DNA from: Sphaerochaetaceae bacterium
GTDB lineage: Bacteria > Spirochaetota > Spirochaetia > Sphaerochaetales > Sphaerochaetaceae
Direction: 5' to 3'
Length of the DNA: 64,000 nucleotides
NCBI GenBank assembly: GCA_024405015.1
Contig: JAKSPE010000010.1
Location: forward strand, 1 to 64,000
The notes under the pieces were generated by a model that worked only from the letters and a program-made list of their open reading frames with translations, did not search any database and had not been told where the DNA came from. Positions 24,118 to 32,203 of this stretch are shown here, one piece after another. Both the position numbers and the translations under genes were made by a program. Within the stretch, counting starts at the first letter, position 1; each line of letters starts with the position of its first letter.

Positions 24118-25899
24118 TCAGCCGATGAGCTTTTCGAACTCGTCGAGGAGGGCAGCGAACTTCTTGGTTGCAGCCTCGACAGGAGCCTGTGTTGACATAT
24201 CAACACCAGCACCCTTGAGAGTGTCGATTGGGAACTTGGATCCACCAGACTTCAGGAAGCCAAGGTAATCCTCAAGTTCTGCCTTGCCACCATTGAGAAC
24301 TCTCTCGGAGAGGGCAATGGCTGCGGAGATACCTGTGGAATACTTGTAGACGTAGTAGGCATTGTAGAAGTGTGGTATTCTGAGTCCTTCCATATCGGAG
24401 TTCTCCTCGAACTTCATCTCTGGTCCGAAGTAAGCCTCAAGCAGACCTCTGTAGGTCTTTCTCATGGTGGAAGCGGTCAGTGGCTGCCCGTTTTCCTGCT
24501 GTGTGTGGCACAGAAGCTCGAACTCTGCGAACATGGTCTGTCTGAAGAGGGTAGCGATGATGTCGTCGATCTGCTTTGCGATGATGTAGGTCTTCATCTC
24601 CTTGCTTTCTGCATGGTCGATGAAGTAGCGTGCGACAAGCTGCTCGTTGAAGGTGGAAGCAACCTCAGCCTCGAAGATGGTGTAATCGTAGCAAAGGTAT
24701 GGGTTGTTTCTCTTGGAGTAGTAGCTGTGCATGCTGTGGCCACCCTCGTGTGCGAGAGTGAAGACATCGCCAAGAACATCCTCTTTGTAGTTCATGAGAA
24801 TGTAAGGGGCCCCGATGAATCCGCCGCTGGAGAAGGCGCCGCTTCTCTTTCCCTTGTTCTCGTATCGGTCAACCCAACGGTCTGTGGTAAGACCCTTGTA
24901 GATTGTCTTGACGTATTCCTCTCCAAGTGGGGCAAGAGCTTCTCGGATGATTTCTGTTGCCTCTTCGTAGGTCTTGTGTGTCTTGATGGAACTTACCAGT
25001 GGAACATAGACATCATAATGTCTGAGCTCGTCGACTCCCATGATCTTCTTGCGCAGTGCATAGTATCTGTGCAGAGCAGGGAATGCCTTGTGGACAGCTT
25101 CGATGAGACCTGTGTAGACGCTCTTTGGAACATCGTCGCGATACAGTGCTGCATCAAGGGCGGTGTCAAAACCACGGATGCGTGCGTTGAAGATGTCCTG
25201 CTTGACGGAACCTGCATAAAGGGTTGCGATTGTCTGCTCGTGCTTCTCATAGGTCTTGTAGAACTGCTCATAGGCGCGGCGTCTGACATCTCTGTCCGGA
25301 TTGATCATGAAAGAACCCCATGTGCCCTGGGACAGTGGAGCGTCATCGATCTTGCCGAAATCAAGGTCAACGTTAGTGAGCATGCCGAAAGCTCTCTGAG
25401 GAGTGCCCTGGAGCTCGGACTGCTTTGCGAGAATCTCTTCCTCTTTTGGGGAGAGTGTGTGGTCCTTCTGGCGGAGGATCTTCTTCAGATAGATGCGGCT
25501 CTCGTCAAACTCCTTTGCCTGGATCCATTTCTCAATGTTCTTGATTTCGAGGATTTCTGGGTCCATGTAGCTGACAGATGCGACAAGATCTGTATAGACC
25601 TGGGAGATGACTCCCATCTTTCTCTGGTTCTCTGGGTCGTTGGACTCTGCACTGGACTTCAGTGATGCATAGACGTAGACCTGCTCTGCAAGCATGAATG
25701 CATCGCTGATCCACTTCATTGCCTCCAGTAGGTTCTCTGGACTCTTGCCGAGAGTTCCCTGGAACTTGCCGGCTTCTGTGATTTTCTTCTGAAGCTTTGC
25801 AAGGTCTGTCTCCCAAGCTTCATCACATGGATAGAGGCTGGTGAGGTCCCACTTGTCTGATTCCTGTACCTGACTTCTCAAAGGTATTTCGTTTGCCAT
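24118..25899 (-). CDS. pepF: Oligoendopeptidase F (M3B zinc peptidase)
   Basis: 593-residue cytoplasmic metallopeptidase that degrades oligopeptides. The zinc motif HEGGH is in TLAHEGGHSMHSYYS near residue 383, and the third ligand Glu lies in DYTIFEAEVASTFNE about 25 residues later. N-terminal SDKWDLTSLYPCDEAWE is typical of PepF. Start 25899 follows AAAAGGGAG. It is the last gene of a minus-strand cluster (sigma-like protein, rdgB, pepF), 16 bp after rdgB. Confidence 0.95.
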   Translation of the reverse strand: MANEIPLRSQVQESDKWDLTSLYPCDEAWETDLAKLQKKITEAGKFQGTLGKSPENLLEAMKWISDAFMLAEQVYVYASLKSSAESNDPENQRKMGVISQVYTDLVASVSYMDPEILEIKNIEKWIQAKEFDESRIYLKKILRQKDHTLSPKEEEILAKQSELQGTPQRAFGMLTNVDLDFGKIDDAPLSQGTWGSFMINPDRDVRRRAYEQFYKTYEKHEQTIATLYAGSVKQDIFNARIRGFDTALDAALYRDDVPKSVYTGLIEAVHKAFPALHRYYALRKKIMGVDELRHYDVYVPLVSSIKTHKTYEEATEIIREALAPLGEEYVKTIYKGLTTDRWVDRYENKGKRSGAFSSGGFIGAPYILMNYKEDVLGDVFTLAHEGGHSMHSYYSKRNNPYLCYDYTIFEAEVASTFNEQLVARYFIDHAESKEMKTYIIAKQIDDIIATLFRQTMFAEFELLCHTQQENGQPLTASTMRKTYRGLLEAYFGPEMKFEENSDMEGLRIPHFYNAYYVYKYSTGISAAIALSERVLNGGKAELEDYLGFLKSGGSKFPIDTLKGAGVDMSTQAPVEAATKKFAALLDEFEKLIG

Positions 25900-25915
25900 A
25901 TTGTATACTCCCTTT

Positions 25916-26515
25916 TCAATTTCCGAAAATCTTAGCGATGCTTCTGGCAGCCTTGCCTCGGTGGCTGTAGAGGTTCTTCTCCTCTTCGCTCAGAAGACCC
26001 ATTGGGCTGTTGCCTTCATCGCAGTAGAATACCGGGTCATAACCGAACCCATGCTCTCCGACTTCGCTTTCCAGGATTCTTCCGCTTGTGGATTCCACTG
26101 CAGAGTATGTGTTGTATTCGTTGACGACAACAAAGATGGCACATACGAAGAAAGCCTTTCTCTCACTTTCCGGTTTGCCCTTCAGCATGGACAGCAGAAG
26201 CATGTTCTTCTCGTGTGCAGACAGCTGTGGACCGCCATCCTCCGCACCGAATCGTGCGGTCTTGACGCCAAGACGACCAGGAAGAGCCTCGACGATGAGG
26301 CCAGAATCATCTGCAATGACAGGGATGCCAAGACCCTTTGCTTTTTCATAGAGCGCAAAGGCCTTCTGACGTGCATTTTCAAGAAAGGTGTCACCATCTT
26401 CGGCACAGTCGAAACTCAGTCCCAAATCGGCTGGAAGGAGGATTTCGTGGGCAGGGAAGAGCTGTGACAGCTCATGTCTTTTGTGCTCGTTGGAGCTTGC
26501 TAATAGTATTCTCAT
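25916..26515 (-). CDS. rdgB: Non-canonical purine NTP pyrophosphatase (RdgB/HAM1)
   Basis: 199-residue ITP/XTP pyrophosphatase that removes deaminated purine nucleotides. Family landmarks: LLASSNEHKRHEL at the N-terminus, GDTFLENARQKA, IADDSGLIVEALPG with the catalytic acidic residues, VGEHGFGYDPVFY, and the C-terminal SHRGKAAR. No Shine-Dalgarno is visible; instead TTGAAC-17-TATCCT ends seven bases before ATG, predicting a leaderless transcript that starts inside the end of the upstream gene. It may also be read through from upstream. Confidence 0.94.
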   Translation of the reverse strand: MRILLASSNEHKRHELSQLFPAHEILLPADLGLSFDCAEDGDTFLENARQKAFALYEKAKGLGIPVIADDSGLIVEALPGRLGVKTARFGAEDGGPQLSAHEKNMLLLSMLKGKPESERKAFFVCAIFVVVNEYNTYSAVESTSGRILESEVGEHGFGYDPVFYCDEGNSPMGLLSEEEKNLYSHRGKAARSIAKIFGN

Positions 26516-26522
26516 GAAACTG

Positions 26523-26551
26523 AGGATAAATCATTTGAAGCAAGTGTTCAA
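26523..26551 (-). promoter_or_regulatory. Promoter of rdgB, predicting a leaderless mRNA
   Basis: TTGAAC (26551-26546), a 17-bp spacer and TATCCT (26528-26523), then CAGTTTC and ATG at 26515. Most of it lies inside the last codons of the preceding gene. Confidence 0.55.
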
Positions 26552-27613
26552 CCTTGGAGCCTTGACTATTTCCTGGTCGATTCCGAACTCTTTGAAAGGC
26601 TCGAAAGGGTAGGCCTTTACGGTTTTGATGCTGTTATCCATGCTCTCAAAGAGCTTTCCTAGACATTCGTCATTCACCGAGTCACTATCCAGCGCGAGTT
26701 GTAGAAGTTTGCGGGTTTCATAGACGGCTGTGGCAATGGTTGACTCCTTGAGGTGCAGTGTCTTTCCCAGCTGTGGGTAGCTGACACGCTTTTTCATGGT
26801 GGCTGCCAACTCGCGTGTTTTCTGCATCATGGCTCGGTTGTAGGAGAGCATCTGCTGCAGCGATGCGCTGCTTCCTCCCATGCGTATGGCATTCTCCAGT
26901 TCCACGGACCGGATCCAAAAATGGTTGTAGCGGATTTCCATGTATCGTCTGTTGTTGCGCTTCTGCTGATTTGCTTCCGTGATGCCGAACAGATAGTCGG
27001 CTATCATGTGCGTCTGCGAGATGTCAAAGTTCAGCAGGGTGCATATGGCATCTATCGTCTCGGTGGAGAGGTAGGGGAGCATTGTGCATAGGAAGATGAA
27101 GGTGTATCGCTGACGAGCTGGGCGCACAGAGCAGACATAGCGAAGCTTGTCGGTTGGGCACAGCTCCTCCAGGGAATAGGAGAAATCGTCCTTGAGCATC
27201 AGGTAGTCCTCAGGACTCGGCTCTTCGGCGACCGTTGTGCCTTCGTAGGGAAGGTAATGGGTGGTGTAGCAGGCGTCGAACTGGGTCTTTCGTCGAAGCT
27301 CCATCATGTAGGTGGCCGCTTTGCTTTCGACTGCGCGCCTGATGTAGGTGCCAAACGAAGCCTTTGTGCTGTCGAACTTGTTGATGATGGGGCGCAGCCT
27401 CTTGTCCATGTAAAGGATGAAGCCGGACATCTCATCATCAGAGATGATGGCTCTGACATGCTTCATGAAGTAGATCTCCACAACAAGAAGATCCTTGAGT
27501 GTCGAGAAGGCCCTGTCTGCCGTGTCACGGTCACAGTTGATGTCCCTTGCAAGGGCAAGGTAACGGTTCAGATGCTCGTCTATGATTCGAATACTGCTGT
27601 TTTCATCTTCCAT
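26531..27613 (-). CDS. Sigma-factor-like protein, lineage-specific
   Basis: 360-residue protein that I cannot match to a named family. The segment FDSTKASFGTYIRRAVESKAATYMMELRR (about residues 75-103) resembles region 2 of sigma-70-type proteins. The C-terminal YPQLGKTLHLKESTIATAVYETRKLLQ (about 290-316) resembles a region 4 helix-turn-helix. The 160 residues between them are longer than in ECF sigmas. There is no membrane segment. ATG at 27613 has AGAAAGGGG upstream; an extra 28 upstream residues would be hydrophobic and unlike the rest. It heads a cluster with rdgB and pepF. A DNA-binding regulator is the inference, not a demonstrated function. Confidence 0.55.
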   Translation of the reverse strand: MEDENSSIRIIDEHLNRYLALARDINCDRDTADRAFSTLKDLLVVEIYFMKHVRAIISDDEMSGFILYMDKRLRPIINKFDSTKASFGTYIRRAVESKAATYMMELRRKTQFDACYTTHYLPYEGTTVAEEPSPEDYLMLKDDFSYSLEELCPTDKLRYVCSVRPARQRYTFIFLCTMLPYLSTETIDAICTLLNFDISQTHMIADYLFGITEANQQKRNNRRYMEIRYNHFWIRSVELENAIRMGGSSASLQQMLSYNRAMMQKTRELAATMKKRVSYPQLGKTLHLKESTIATAVYETRKLLQLALDSDSVNDECLGKLFESMDNSIKTVKAYPFEPFKEFGIDQEIVKAPRLNTCFK

Positions 27614-27775
27614 GAATACCCCTTTCTCAAATCCCACTAGAAAGGGTAACAACGGGAAAACGGAAAGATAAAGAGTTGATTTTTCGCAAAAGGCCAAAAT
27701 CCGTGCTAGATTGTGTGGTTTTTTTCGAAATGAAGCGGATTTTTGAAGAAATCCATAAAAGATAAGAAATTATTT

Positions 27776-27812
27776 TTTTAAAAAGAAAAAGCCACAGCGT
27801 TTGCCGTGGCTT
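27776..27812 (-). terminator. Terminator of the infC-rpmI-rplT-zapB-like operon
   Basis: AAGCCAC (27789-27795) pairs with GTGGCTT (27806-27812) and is followed on the minus strand by TTTCTTTTT. It ends the ribosomal-protein operon just before the sigma-like gene's upstream region. Confidence 0.88.
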
Positions 27813-27832
27813 CTTTCACTTGGATACAGGCC

Positions 27833-28183
27833 TTAGAGTTCGATGTCGAAATCTGCTGCGATATCAACAACATCTCCACCGATGGCAGAGAACTCCTCAG
27901 CTGTCTCAAGATCAGCATCACTAAGATCCAGGTTGTCCAGTCCAACTTCGTTGAGACTCTCAAGTGAAGCTTCGATGCTGCTGTTGAGGCGCTCCTCGTC
28001 TTCCTTGTAGGTGTCTACATAATCCTGAAGTTCCTGGTTATGTGCAGTTATGAGCTTGATGTCTCTTTCGAGCTTCTCAATCTCTTCTTTGAGTGCTGCG
28101 TTATCTGCTCTGAGCTTAGTGATGTAAGCTGATGCTTTCTTAACTCTCTCCTCAAGAAGCTTCATGTTTTCATAAACTGTCAT
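27833..28183 (-). CDS. Small coiled-coil protein, ZapB-like
   Basis: 116-residue acidic protein whose first 75 residues form a continuous heptad-type coiled coil (for example LEERVKKASAYITKLRADN), followed by an acidic tail rich in Asp, Glu and Leu. This is the general build of the cell-division protein ZapB, which bundles with ZapA and FtsZ, but the similarity is low-complexity and not decisive. AGGGG precedes ATG 28183. It is fourth in the infC-rpmI-rplT operon, an arrangement I believe also occurs in treponemes. Confidence 0.6.
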   Translation of the reverse strand: MTVYENMKLLEERVKKASAYITKLRADNAALKEEIEKLERDIKLITAHNQELQDYVDTYKEDEERLNSSIEASLESLNEVGLDNLDLSDADLETAEEFSAIGGDVVDIAADFDIEL

Positions 28184-28235
28184 AATTCAACCCCTATCTA
28201 AAATGCTGGCCTGCAAGTTGCAGGCCATTCTTCGG

Positions 28236-28595
28236 TCAAGCCTCAAGTGCCTTCTTAGCTGTTGCAACAAGAGCGCTGAATGCAGCCTTGTCTTCAATAG
28301 CCATGTTAGAAAGTGCCTTTCTGTTAAGCTCGATGTTGGAAATCTTGAGTGCATGCATGAACTGTGAATAGCTGAGACCTTCAGCTCTTACTGCAGCAGA
28401 GATTCTAGCGATCCAGAGCTGTCTGAAATCTCTCTTCTTCTCTTTTCTTCCGCGGTAAGCATATACGCCAGCCTTAGCGATTGCGTCCTTTGCGATGCGG
28501 TTATTGGTGCTTCTGCGACCATAATAACCCTTAGCAAGATTCATAATCTTCTTGCGTCTGTCCTTGTGTTTGGTTCCGTCTACTGCTCTTGGCAT
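28236..28595 (-). CDS. rplT: Ribosomal protein bL20
   Basis: 119-residue bL20, an early 23S rRNA-binding assembly protein of the large subunit and, in other bacteria, an autoregulator of its own operon. The basic N-terminus (RAVDGTKHKDRRKKIMNLAKG) and FRQLWIARISAAVRAEGLSY are characteristic. Length is normal. It lies 19 bp after rpmI in the usual infC-rpmI-rplT order. Confidence 0.98.
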   Translation of the reverse strand: MPRAVDGTKHKDRRKKIMNLAKGYYGRRSTNNRIAKDAIAKAGVYAYRGRKEKKRDFRQLWIARISAAVRAEGLSYSQFMHALKISNIELNRKALSNMAIEDKAAFSALVATAKKALEA

Positions 28596-28614
28596 AATTC
28601 ACACCCTCCCTAAA

Positions 28615-28812
28615 TTAAGCGTAAGGAAGCATGACTTTTGCTTTCTTTGCTTCCACTTCGGAAAGAACACCAGCATGGCGAAGATTTCTCTTACGCTTTG
28701 TGGTCTTCTTGGTGAGAATATGGCGAAGTCCCTGCTTCTTGAACATGACCTTGCCAGATCCGGTGACCTTGTAGCGCTTTGCAGCACTCTTTCTTGTTTT
28801 CATCTTAGGCAT
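28615..28812 (-). CDS. rpmI: Ribosomal protein bL35
   Basis: 65-residue basic protein with the bL35 pattern [20 protein letters not shown] at the start and [19 protein letters not shown] in the centre. The family's usual length is 64-66. It lies between infC (72 bp upstream) and rplT (19 bp downstream). The infC-rpmI gap is long enough for a regulatory RNA element but I see no clear hairpin. Confidence 0.97.
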   Translation of the reverse strand: MPKMKTRKSAAKRYKVTGSGKVMFKKQGLRHILTKKTTKRKRNLRHAGVLSEVEAKKAKVMLPYA

Positions 28813-28884
28813 ATTGTACCTCTTTATAGCGCCCTGAGGAACAAGAACCCCTCAGCGGCAGCTTTTTTAATCTCCATACGGAGA

Positions 28885-29430
28885 CTATTTGCTCTGTTTC
28901 TTTGATCCTGCCTTTGCTGGGCTCAGAAGCATGGACATGTTTCTTCCTTCCATCATCGGCTGTGAATCAACATTGTATATTATCTCTTTTTCAGTAAGGA
29001 TTTCAAGTATCTTAAGCAGGACTTCCTTTCCGAGCTCTGTATGAGCCAGCTCTCTGCCGTGGAATCGGATTGTTACCTTACACTTGTCTCCACCTGCGAG
29101 GAACTCTGCGATAGCCTTTGACTTGACCTCGAGGTCATGTGTATCGATCTTAGGCTGCATTCTGATCTCGCGCATCTTGACGATGGTCTGATTCTTCTTG
29201 GCTTCCTTCTGCTTCTTCTCCTGCTCGTATCTGAACTTGCCGTAGTCAATGATCTTACATACTGGAGGCTCTGCATTTGGAGAGATTTCGACAAGATCCA
29301 ATCCTGCCTCTTCTGCCAATGCCAAAGCATCGAAGAAATTCATGATTCCTCTTTTCTGGTTCTGATCGTCAATGACGAAGACTTCTCTTGCGCGGATCTG
29401 TCTGTTGATCCTAAGTTCCTTTGTAGCCAA
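28885..29430 (-). CDS. infC: Translation initiation factor IF-3
   Basis: 181-residue IF-3. It has the N-domain start LRINRQIRAREVFVIDDQNQ, the linker lysine-rich helix FRYEQEKKQKEAKKNQ, and the C-domain with MREIRMQPKIDTHDLEVK and TIRFHGRELAHTELG. It prevents premature subunit joining and checks start codons. The likely start is TTG at 29430, with AGAGG five bases upstream; no ATG lies near the family N-terminus. A non-ATG start is common for infC and allows IF-3 to limit its own synthesis. It leads the infC-rpmI-rplT-coiled-coil operon. Confidence 0.95.
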   Translation of the reverse strand: MATKELRINRQIRAREVFVIDDQNQKRGIMNFFDALALAEEAGLDLVEISPNAEPPVCKIIDYGKFRYEQEKKQKEAKKNQTIVKMREIRMQPKIDTHDLEVKSKAIAEFLAGGDKCKVTIRFHGRELAHTELGKEVLLKILEILTEKEIIYNVDSQPMMEGRNMSMLLSPAKAGSKKQSK

Positions 29431-29469
29431 GCGTACCTCTATGTTTCAATAAACGTTAGATGAAGAATA

Positions 29470-29523
29470 GCTGAACCTCATGTTCAGCGAACAAAATATA
29501 TCATAAGCAAATAGCACTGTCAA
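29470..29523 (-). promoter_or_regulatory. infC operon promoter with 5'-terminal hairpin
   Basis: A near-consensus promoter: TTGACA (29523-29518), a 17-bp spacer and TATATT (29500-29495). Transcription should begin near 29488, exactly where a perfect hairpin GCTGAAC (29488-29482), ATGAG loop, GTTCAGC (29476-29470) starts. The mRNA would therefore have a base-paired 5' end, which usually protects against decay. Confidence 0.75.
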
Positions 29524-29557
29524 ATATATAGTATGGCTGAACTTGCCGTTTGGGCAG

Positions 29558-29583
29558 AAAAAAAGCCGTCCATGTAGGACGGC
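29558..29583 (-). terminator. Terminator of fba
   Basis: GCCGTCC (29583-29577 read on the minus strand), a five-base loop and GGACGGC (29571-29565) are followed by a run of seven T. Confidence 0.95.
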
Positions 29584-29606
29584 CATTGAACTTCAGTGTT
29601 GTACGA

Positions 29607-30599
29607 TCAAGCCTGACCAGCTGAACCGAGAACGTCGATGTTCTTGTGCTTGTACATCTCCTTGAGAGCCTCACGAGCTGGAGCGAAGTACTTTCTTGGA
29701 TCGAAGTACTCTGGATGCTCGTCAAAGACCTTTCTGATTGTACCTGTCATAGCAAGTCTTCCATCGCTGTCGATGTTGATCTTGCAGACTGCACTCTTGG
29801 AAGCCTGTCTGAGCTGCTCCTCTGGGATACCGACGCTGTCCTTGAGCTTTCCACCGTGCTCGTTGATCATCTTGACATATTCCTGTGGAACAGAGGATGA
29901 ACCGTGGAGAACGATTGGGAAACCTGGGAGCTGCTTCTCGATCTCAGCGAGGATGTCGAAACGAAGTGGAGGTGGGATAAGGATGCCGTCAGCGTTTCTT
30001 GTGCACTGCTCTGGCTTGAACTTGTTAGCGCCGTGGCTTGTTCCGATGGAGATTGCGAGAGAATCAACACCTGTCTTGGAGACGAAGTCGATGACCTCAG
30101 ATGGCTGTGTGTAGTGGGACTCTTCTGCTGCAACATCATCCTCGATACCAGCGAGAACTCCGAGCTCACCCTCGACTGTGACGTCGTGCTGGTGTGCATA
30201 CTCGACAACCTTTCTTGTGACTTCAATGTTCTTCTCATATGGGAGTGAGGAACCATCGATCATGACGGAAGAGAATCCGTTGTCGATACAGTCCTTACAT
30301 GTCTCAAATGAATCGCCGTGGTCAAGGTGGAGAACGATTGGGATGTCATAACCGAGCTCGTGTGCATACTCTGTAGCTCCTCTAGCCATGTTTCTGAGGA
30401 GGTTGATGTTTGCATAGTCTCTTGCACCCTTGGAAACCTGAAGAATAACAGGTGACTTTGTCTCTACACAAGCCATGATGATAGCCTGCAGCTGCTCCAT
30501 GTTGTTGAAGTTGTATGCAGGAATTGCATATCCGCCCTTAACTGCCTTGGCGAACATTTCTCTGGTGTTAACCAGACCCAGTTCTTTGTATGATGTCAT
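29607..30599 (-). CDS. fba: Class II fructose-1,6-bisphosphate aldolase
   Basis: 330-residue zinc aldolase of glycolysis and gluconeogenesis. Zinc and substrate motifs are visible: VLHLDHGDSFETCKDCI near residue 88, GELGVLAGIEDDV near 148, AISIGTSHGANKF near 188 and VLHGSSSVP near 238. It starts with TSYKELGLVNTREMFAKA, a pattern of the type B class II group. AGGAG precedes ATG 30599. It is monocistronic, with its own promoter and strong terminator. Confidence 0.97.
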   Translation of the reverse strand: MTSYKELGLVNTREMFAKAVKGGYAIPAYNFNNMEQLQAIIMACVETKSPVILQVSKGARDYANINLLRNMARGATEYAHELGYDIPIVLHLDHGDSFETCKDCIDNGFSSVMIDGSSLPYEKNIEVTRKVVEYAHQHDVTVEGELGVLAGIEDDVAAEESHYTQPSEVIDFVSKTGVDSLAISIGTSHGANKFKPEQCTRNADGILIPPPLRFDILAEIEKQLPGFPIVLHGSSSVPQEYVKMINEHGGKLKDSVGIPEEQLRQASKSAVCKINIDSDGRLAMTGTIRKVFDEHPEYFDPRKYFAPAREALKEMYKHKNIDVLGSAGQA

Positions 30600-30623
30600 T
30601 TAGGTTTTCTCCTATTCGCAACT

Positions 30624-30652
30624 ATACTAATCAAATAGACATAAATCGTCAA
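30624..30652 (-). promoter_or_regulatory. fba promoter
   Basis: TTGACG (30652-30647), 17 bp, TAGTAT (30629-30624) on the minus strand; an overlapping TATAGT lies three bases further. The leader is about 20 nt and includes the AGGAG site. Confidence 0.65.
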
Positions 30653-30667
30653 TAAAACTGCGTTTGC

Positions 30668-30696
30668 TTGACGTTAAAACCCATCATTGCTAATCT
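30668..30696 (+). promoter_or_regulatory. Promoter of the membrane-anchored protein gene, predicting a leaderless mRNA
   Basis: TTGACG (30668-30673), 17 bp, TAATCT (30691-30696), six bases, then ATG at 30703. There is no Shine-Dalgarno site. Confidence 0.65.
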
Positions 30697-30702
30697 TTTC
30701 GC

Positions 30703-31560
30703 ATGGGAAAGAGGAAACGTGCCATTACAATCATCATGGTCTTGATCTTGGCTGTCGTGTTGGCGGCTGTCTCTTTCTATTTCCTTGTACTTCCAACCTT
30801 TGCAATCGTCTCAGATGAGGCCTGGAGTACCTGTTTCTCGACAAGCCAGATGCTCGGACTTCGCGCTTCCTATGCGCTGGACGGATACCGCCTGAAGGTT
30901 GTGAAGCTCGGCTCTTCGGATATGTATAACCCGGAGGTGTTCCGAAATGCGCTTTCCAAACTCAAAAGTGACTATGTTGTGCTGGGTCCTGTGGCAAGTG
31001 CCTATGCTGTGCAGAACAAGCTGGACGTCAGTTTCATGTTGGAGAACAGTGTGGTTTTGGCCATAGGGGCCGAAGGATCTGACCTGTTTGACTGCCTTCT
31101 GCTTTCTGATGAGCGCTCCGGTTGGCTTTCCGCCTCAAAGTCTATCGCACAGCAGACCTCCGCTTCCTCGAAGAATGTCGCACTTGTCTATGAGTCCGAT
31201 GTCATTTCCTATGCCAATGACATCACAAGCCTTTTCCCCTCCGGTGGTGTCAGTGCGTTTGACAAGTCAAAAAACGGAAACGTGTTCTATCGCAACACCC
31301 TGCAGGAGATGGACCGCCTTGGCATCGTGATTGCCTTGTGCCCATATGTCTCCGGCATGGGTAATTTCTTTGACGAGTCCGGTACGGTGTCCTGGATTGT
31401 GGATTACCGCTTCCGCTCCGCCATTCCTGCTGCTAACCTCTATGGAACCGTAGGACCGGATCTCAAGAACGTTCTTGCCATCGCAAAAGATGTTGAGAAG
31501 GGTAGCTGCACGACACACAATTGGGAGTTCGTCTATGAAAAGGTCCGAAGAGTACTTTGA
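30703..31560 (+). CDS. Membrane-anchored extracytoplasmic protein of unknown function
   Basis: 285-residue protein with a basic start (MGKRKRAITII) and one N-terminal hydrophobic segment (MVLILAVVLAAVSFYFLVLP) that is a signal anchor or uncleaved leader; no lipobox. The rest is soluble alpha/beta in character with two lobes, including NVALVYESDVISYANDITSLF and IVIALCPYVSGMGNFFD. This faintly recalls periplasmic binding proteins or LacI-type sensors, but I cannot assign a family. The last 26 bases overlap nth, which is translated from within it, so the two form an operon. Confidence 0.72.
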   Translation: MGKRKRAITIIMVLILAVVLAAVSFYFLVLPTFAIVSDEAWSTCFSTSQMLGLRASYALDGYRLKVVKLGSSDMYNPEVFRNALSKLKSDYVVLGPVASAYAVQNKLDVSFMLENSVVLAIGAEGSDLFDCLLLSDERSGWLSASKSIAQQTSASSKNVALVYESDVISYANDITSLFPSGGVSAFDKSKNGNVFYRNTLQEMDRLGIVIALCPYVSGMGNFFDESGTVSWIVDYRFRSAIPAANLYGTVGPDLKNVLAIAKDVEKGSCTTHNWEFVYEKVRRVL

Positions 31561-32203
31561 CAGGATATTCGGGGAGTTCCAGCAGGTCCTTGCTGCAATG
31601 GGTAGGGCCCTTCCATCGGTGTCCCAGGTTGCTGTCGAAAAGCAGGATCCTTTCAGTGTCCTGGTTTCTACGTTGATCTCTCTTCGCACCAAGGACGATG
31701 TTACCATCAAGTCCTCCTTAAGGCTTCTGGACAAGGCCCCTGATGCCAAAACCATGCTGACACTTTCCGAAGAGGAGATTGCAACTCTGATTTTCCCGGC
31801 AGGTTTCTACAAGAGAAAAGCCCATCAGATTCTGGAGATCTCCCGCATTCTCATGGACAAGTACAACGGCCAGGTTCCAGCGGATGCTGAGCTTCTGATG
31901 CAGCTTCCAGGGGTCGGAATCAAGACGGCAAACCTGACGCTGAACCTTGGCTTTGCCATTGATGCCATTTGCGTGGACTGCCACGTACACCAGATCTCCA
32001 ACCGAATGGGATGGATTGACACCAAGACGCCGGAGGAGAGTGAGAAGGCTCTTCAGAAAATCATGCCAAGGCGTTTCTGGATTCCGTTGAATGAGCTTCT
32101 TGTCACATATGGTCAGGAGATCTGCACGAGCGTAAGTCCAAAATGTTCCCAGTGTCCAGAGTGTGGGAACTGCCCGAAGCACGGTGTTTCAAGAAGCCGT
32201 TAA
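31535..32203 (+). CDS. nth: Endonuclease III (DNA glycosylase/AP lyase)
   Basis: 222-residue base-excision-repair enzyme for oxidised pyrimidines. The helix-hairpin-helix LPGVGIKTAN carries the catalytic Lys, VDCHVHQISNRMGW the catalytic Asp, and the C-terminus has the [4Fe-4S] pattern C-x6-C-x2-C-x5-C (CTSVSPKCSQCPECGNC). ATG at 31535 has GGGAG seven bases upstream inside the preceding gene, which it overlaps by 26 bp. Its end overlaps the convergent tatD gene by 4 bp. Confidence 0.96.
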   Translation: MKRSEEYFDRIFGEFQQVLAAMGRALPSVSQVAVEKQDPFSVLVSTLISLRTKDDVTIKSSLRLLDKAPDAKTMLTLSEEEIATLIFPAGFYKRKAHQILEISRILMDKYNGQVPADAELLMQLPGVGIKTANLTLNLGFAIDAICVDCHVHQISNRMGWIDTKTPEESEKALQKIMPRRFWIPLNELLVTYGQEICTSVSPKCSQCPECGNCPKHGVSRSR

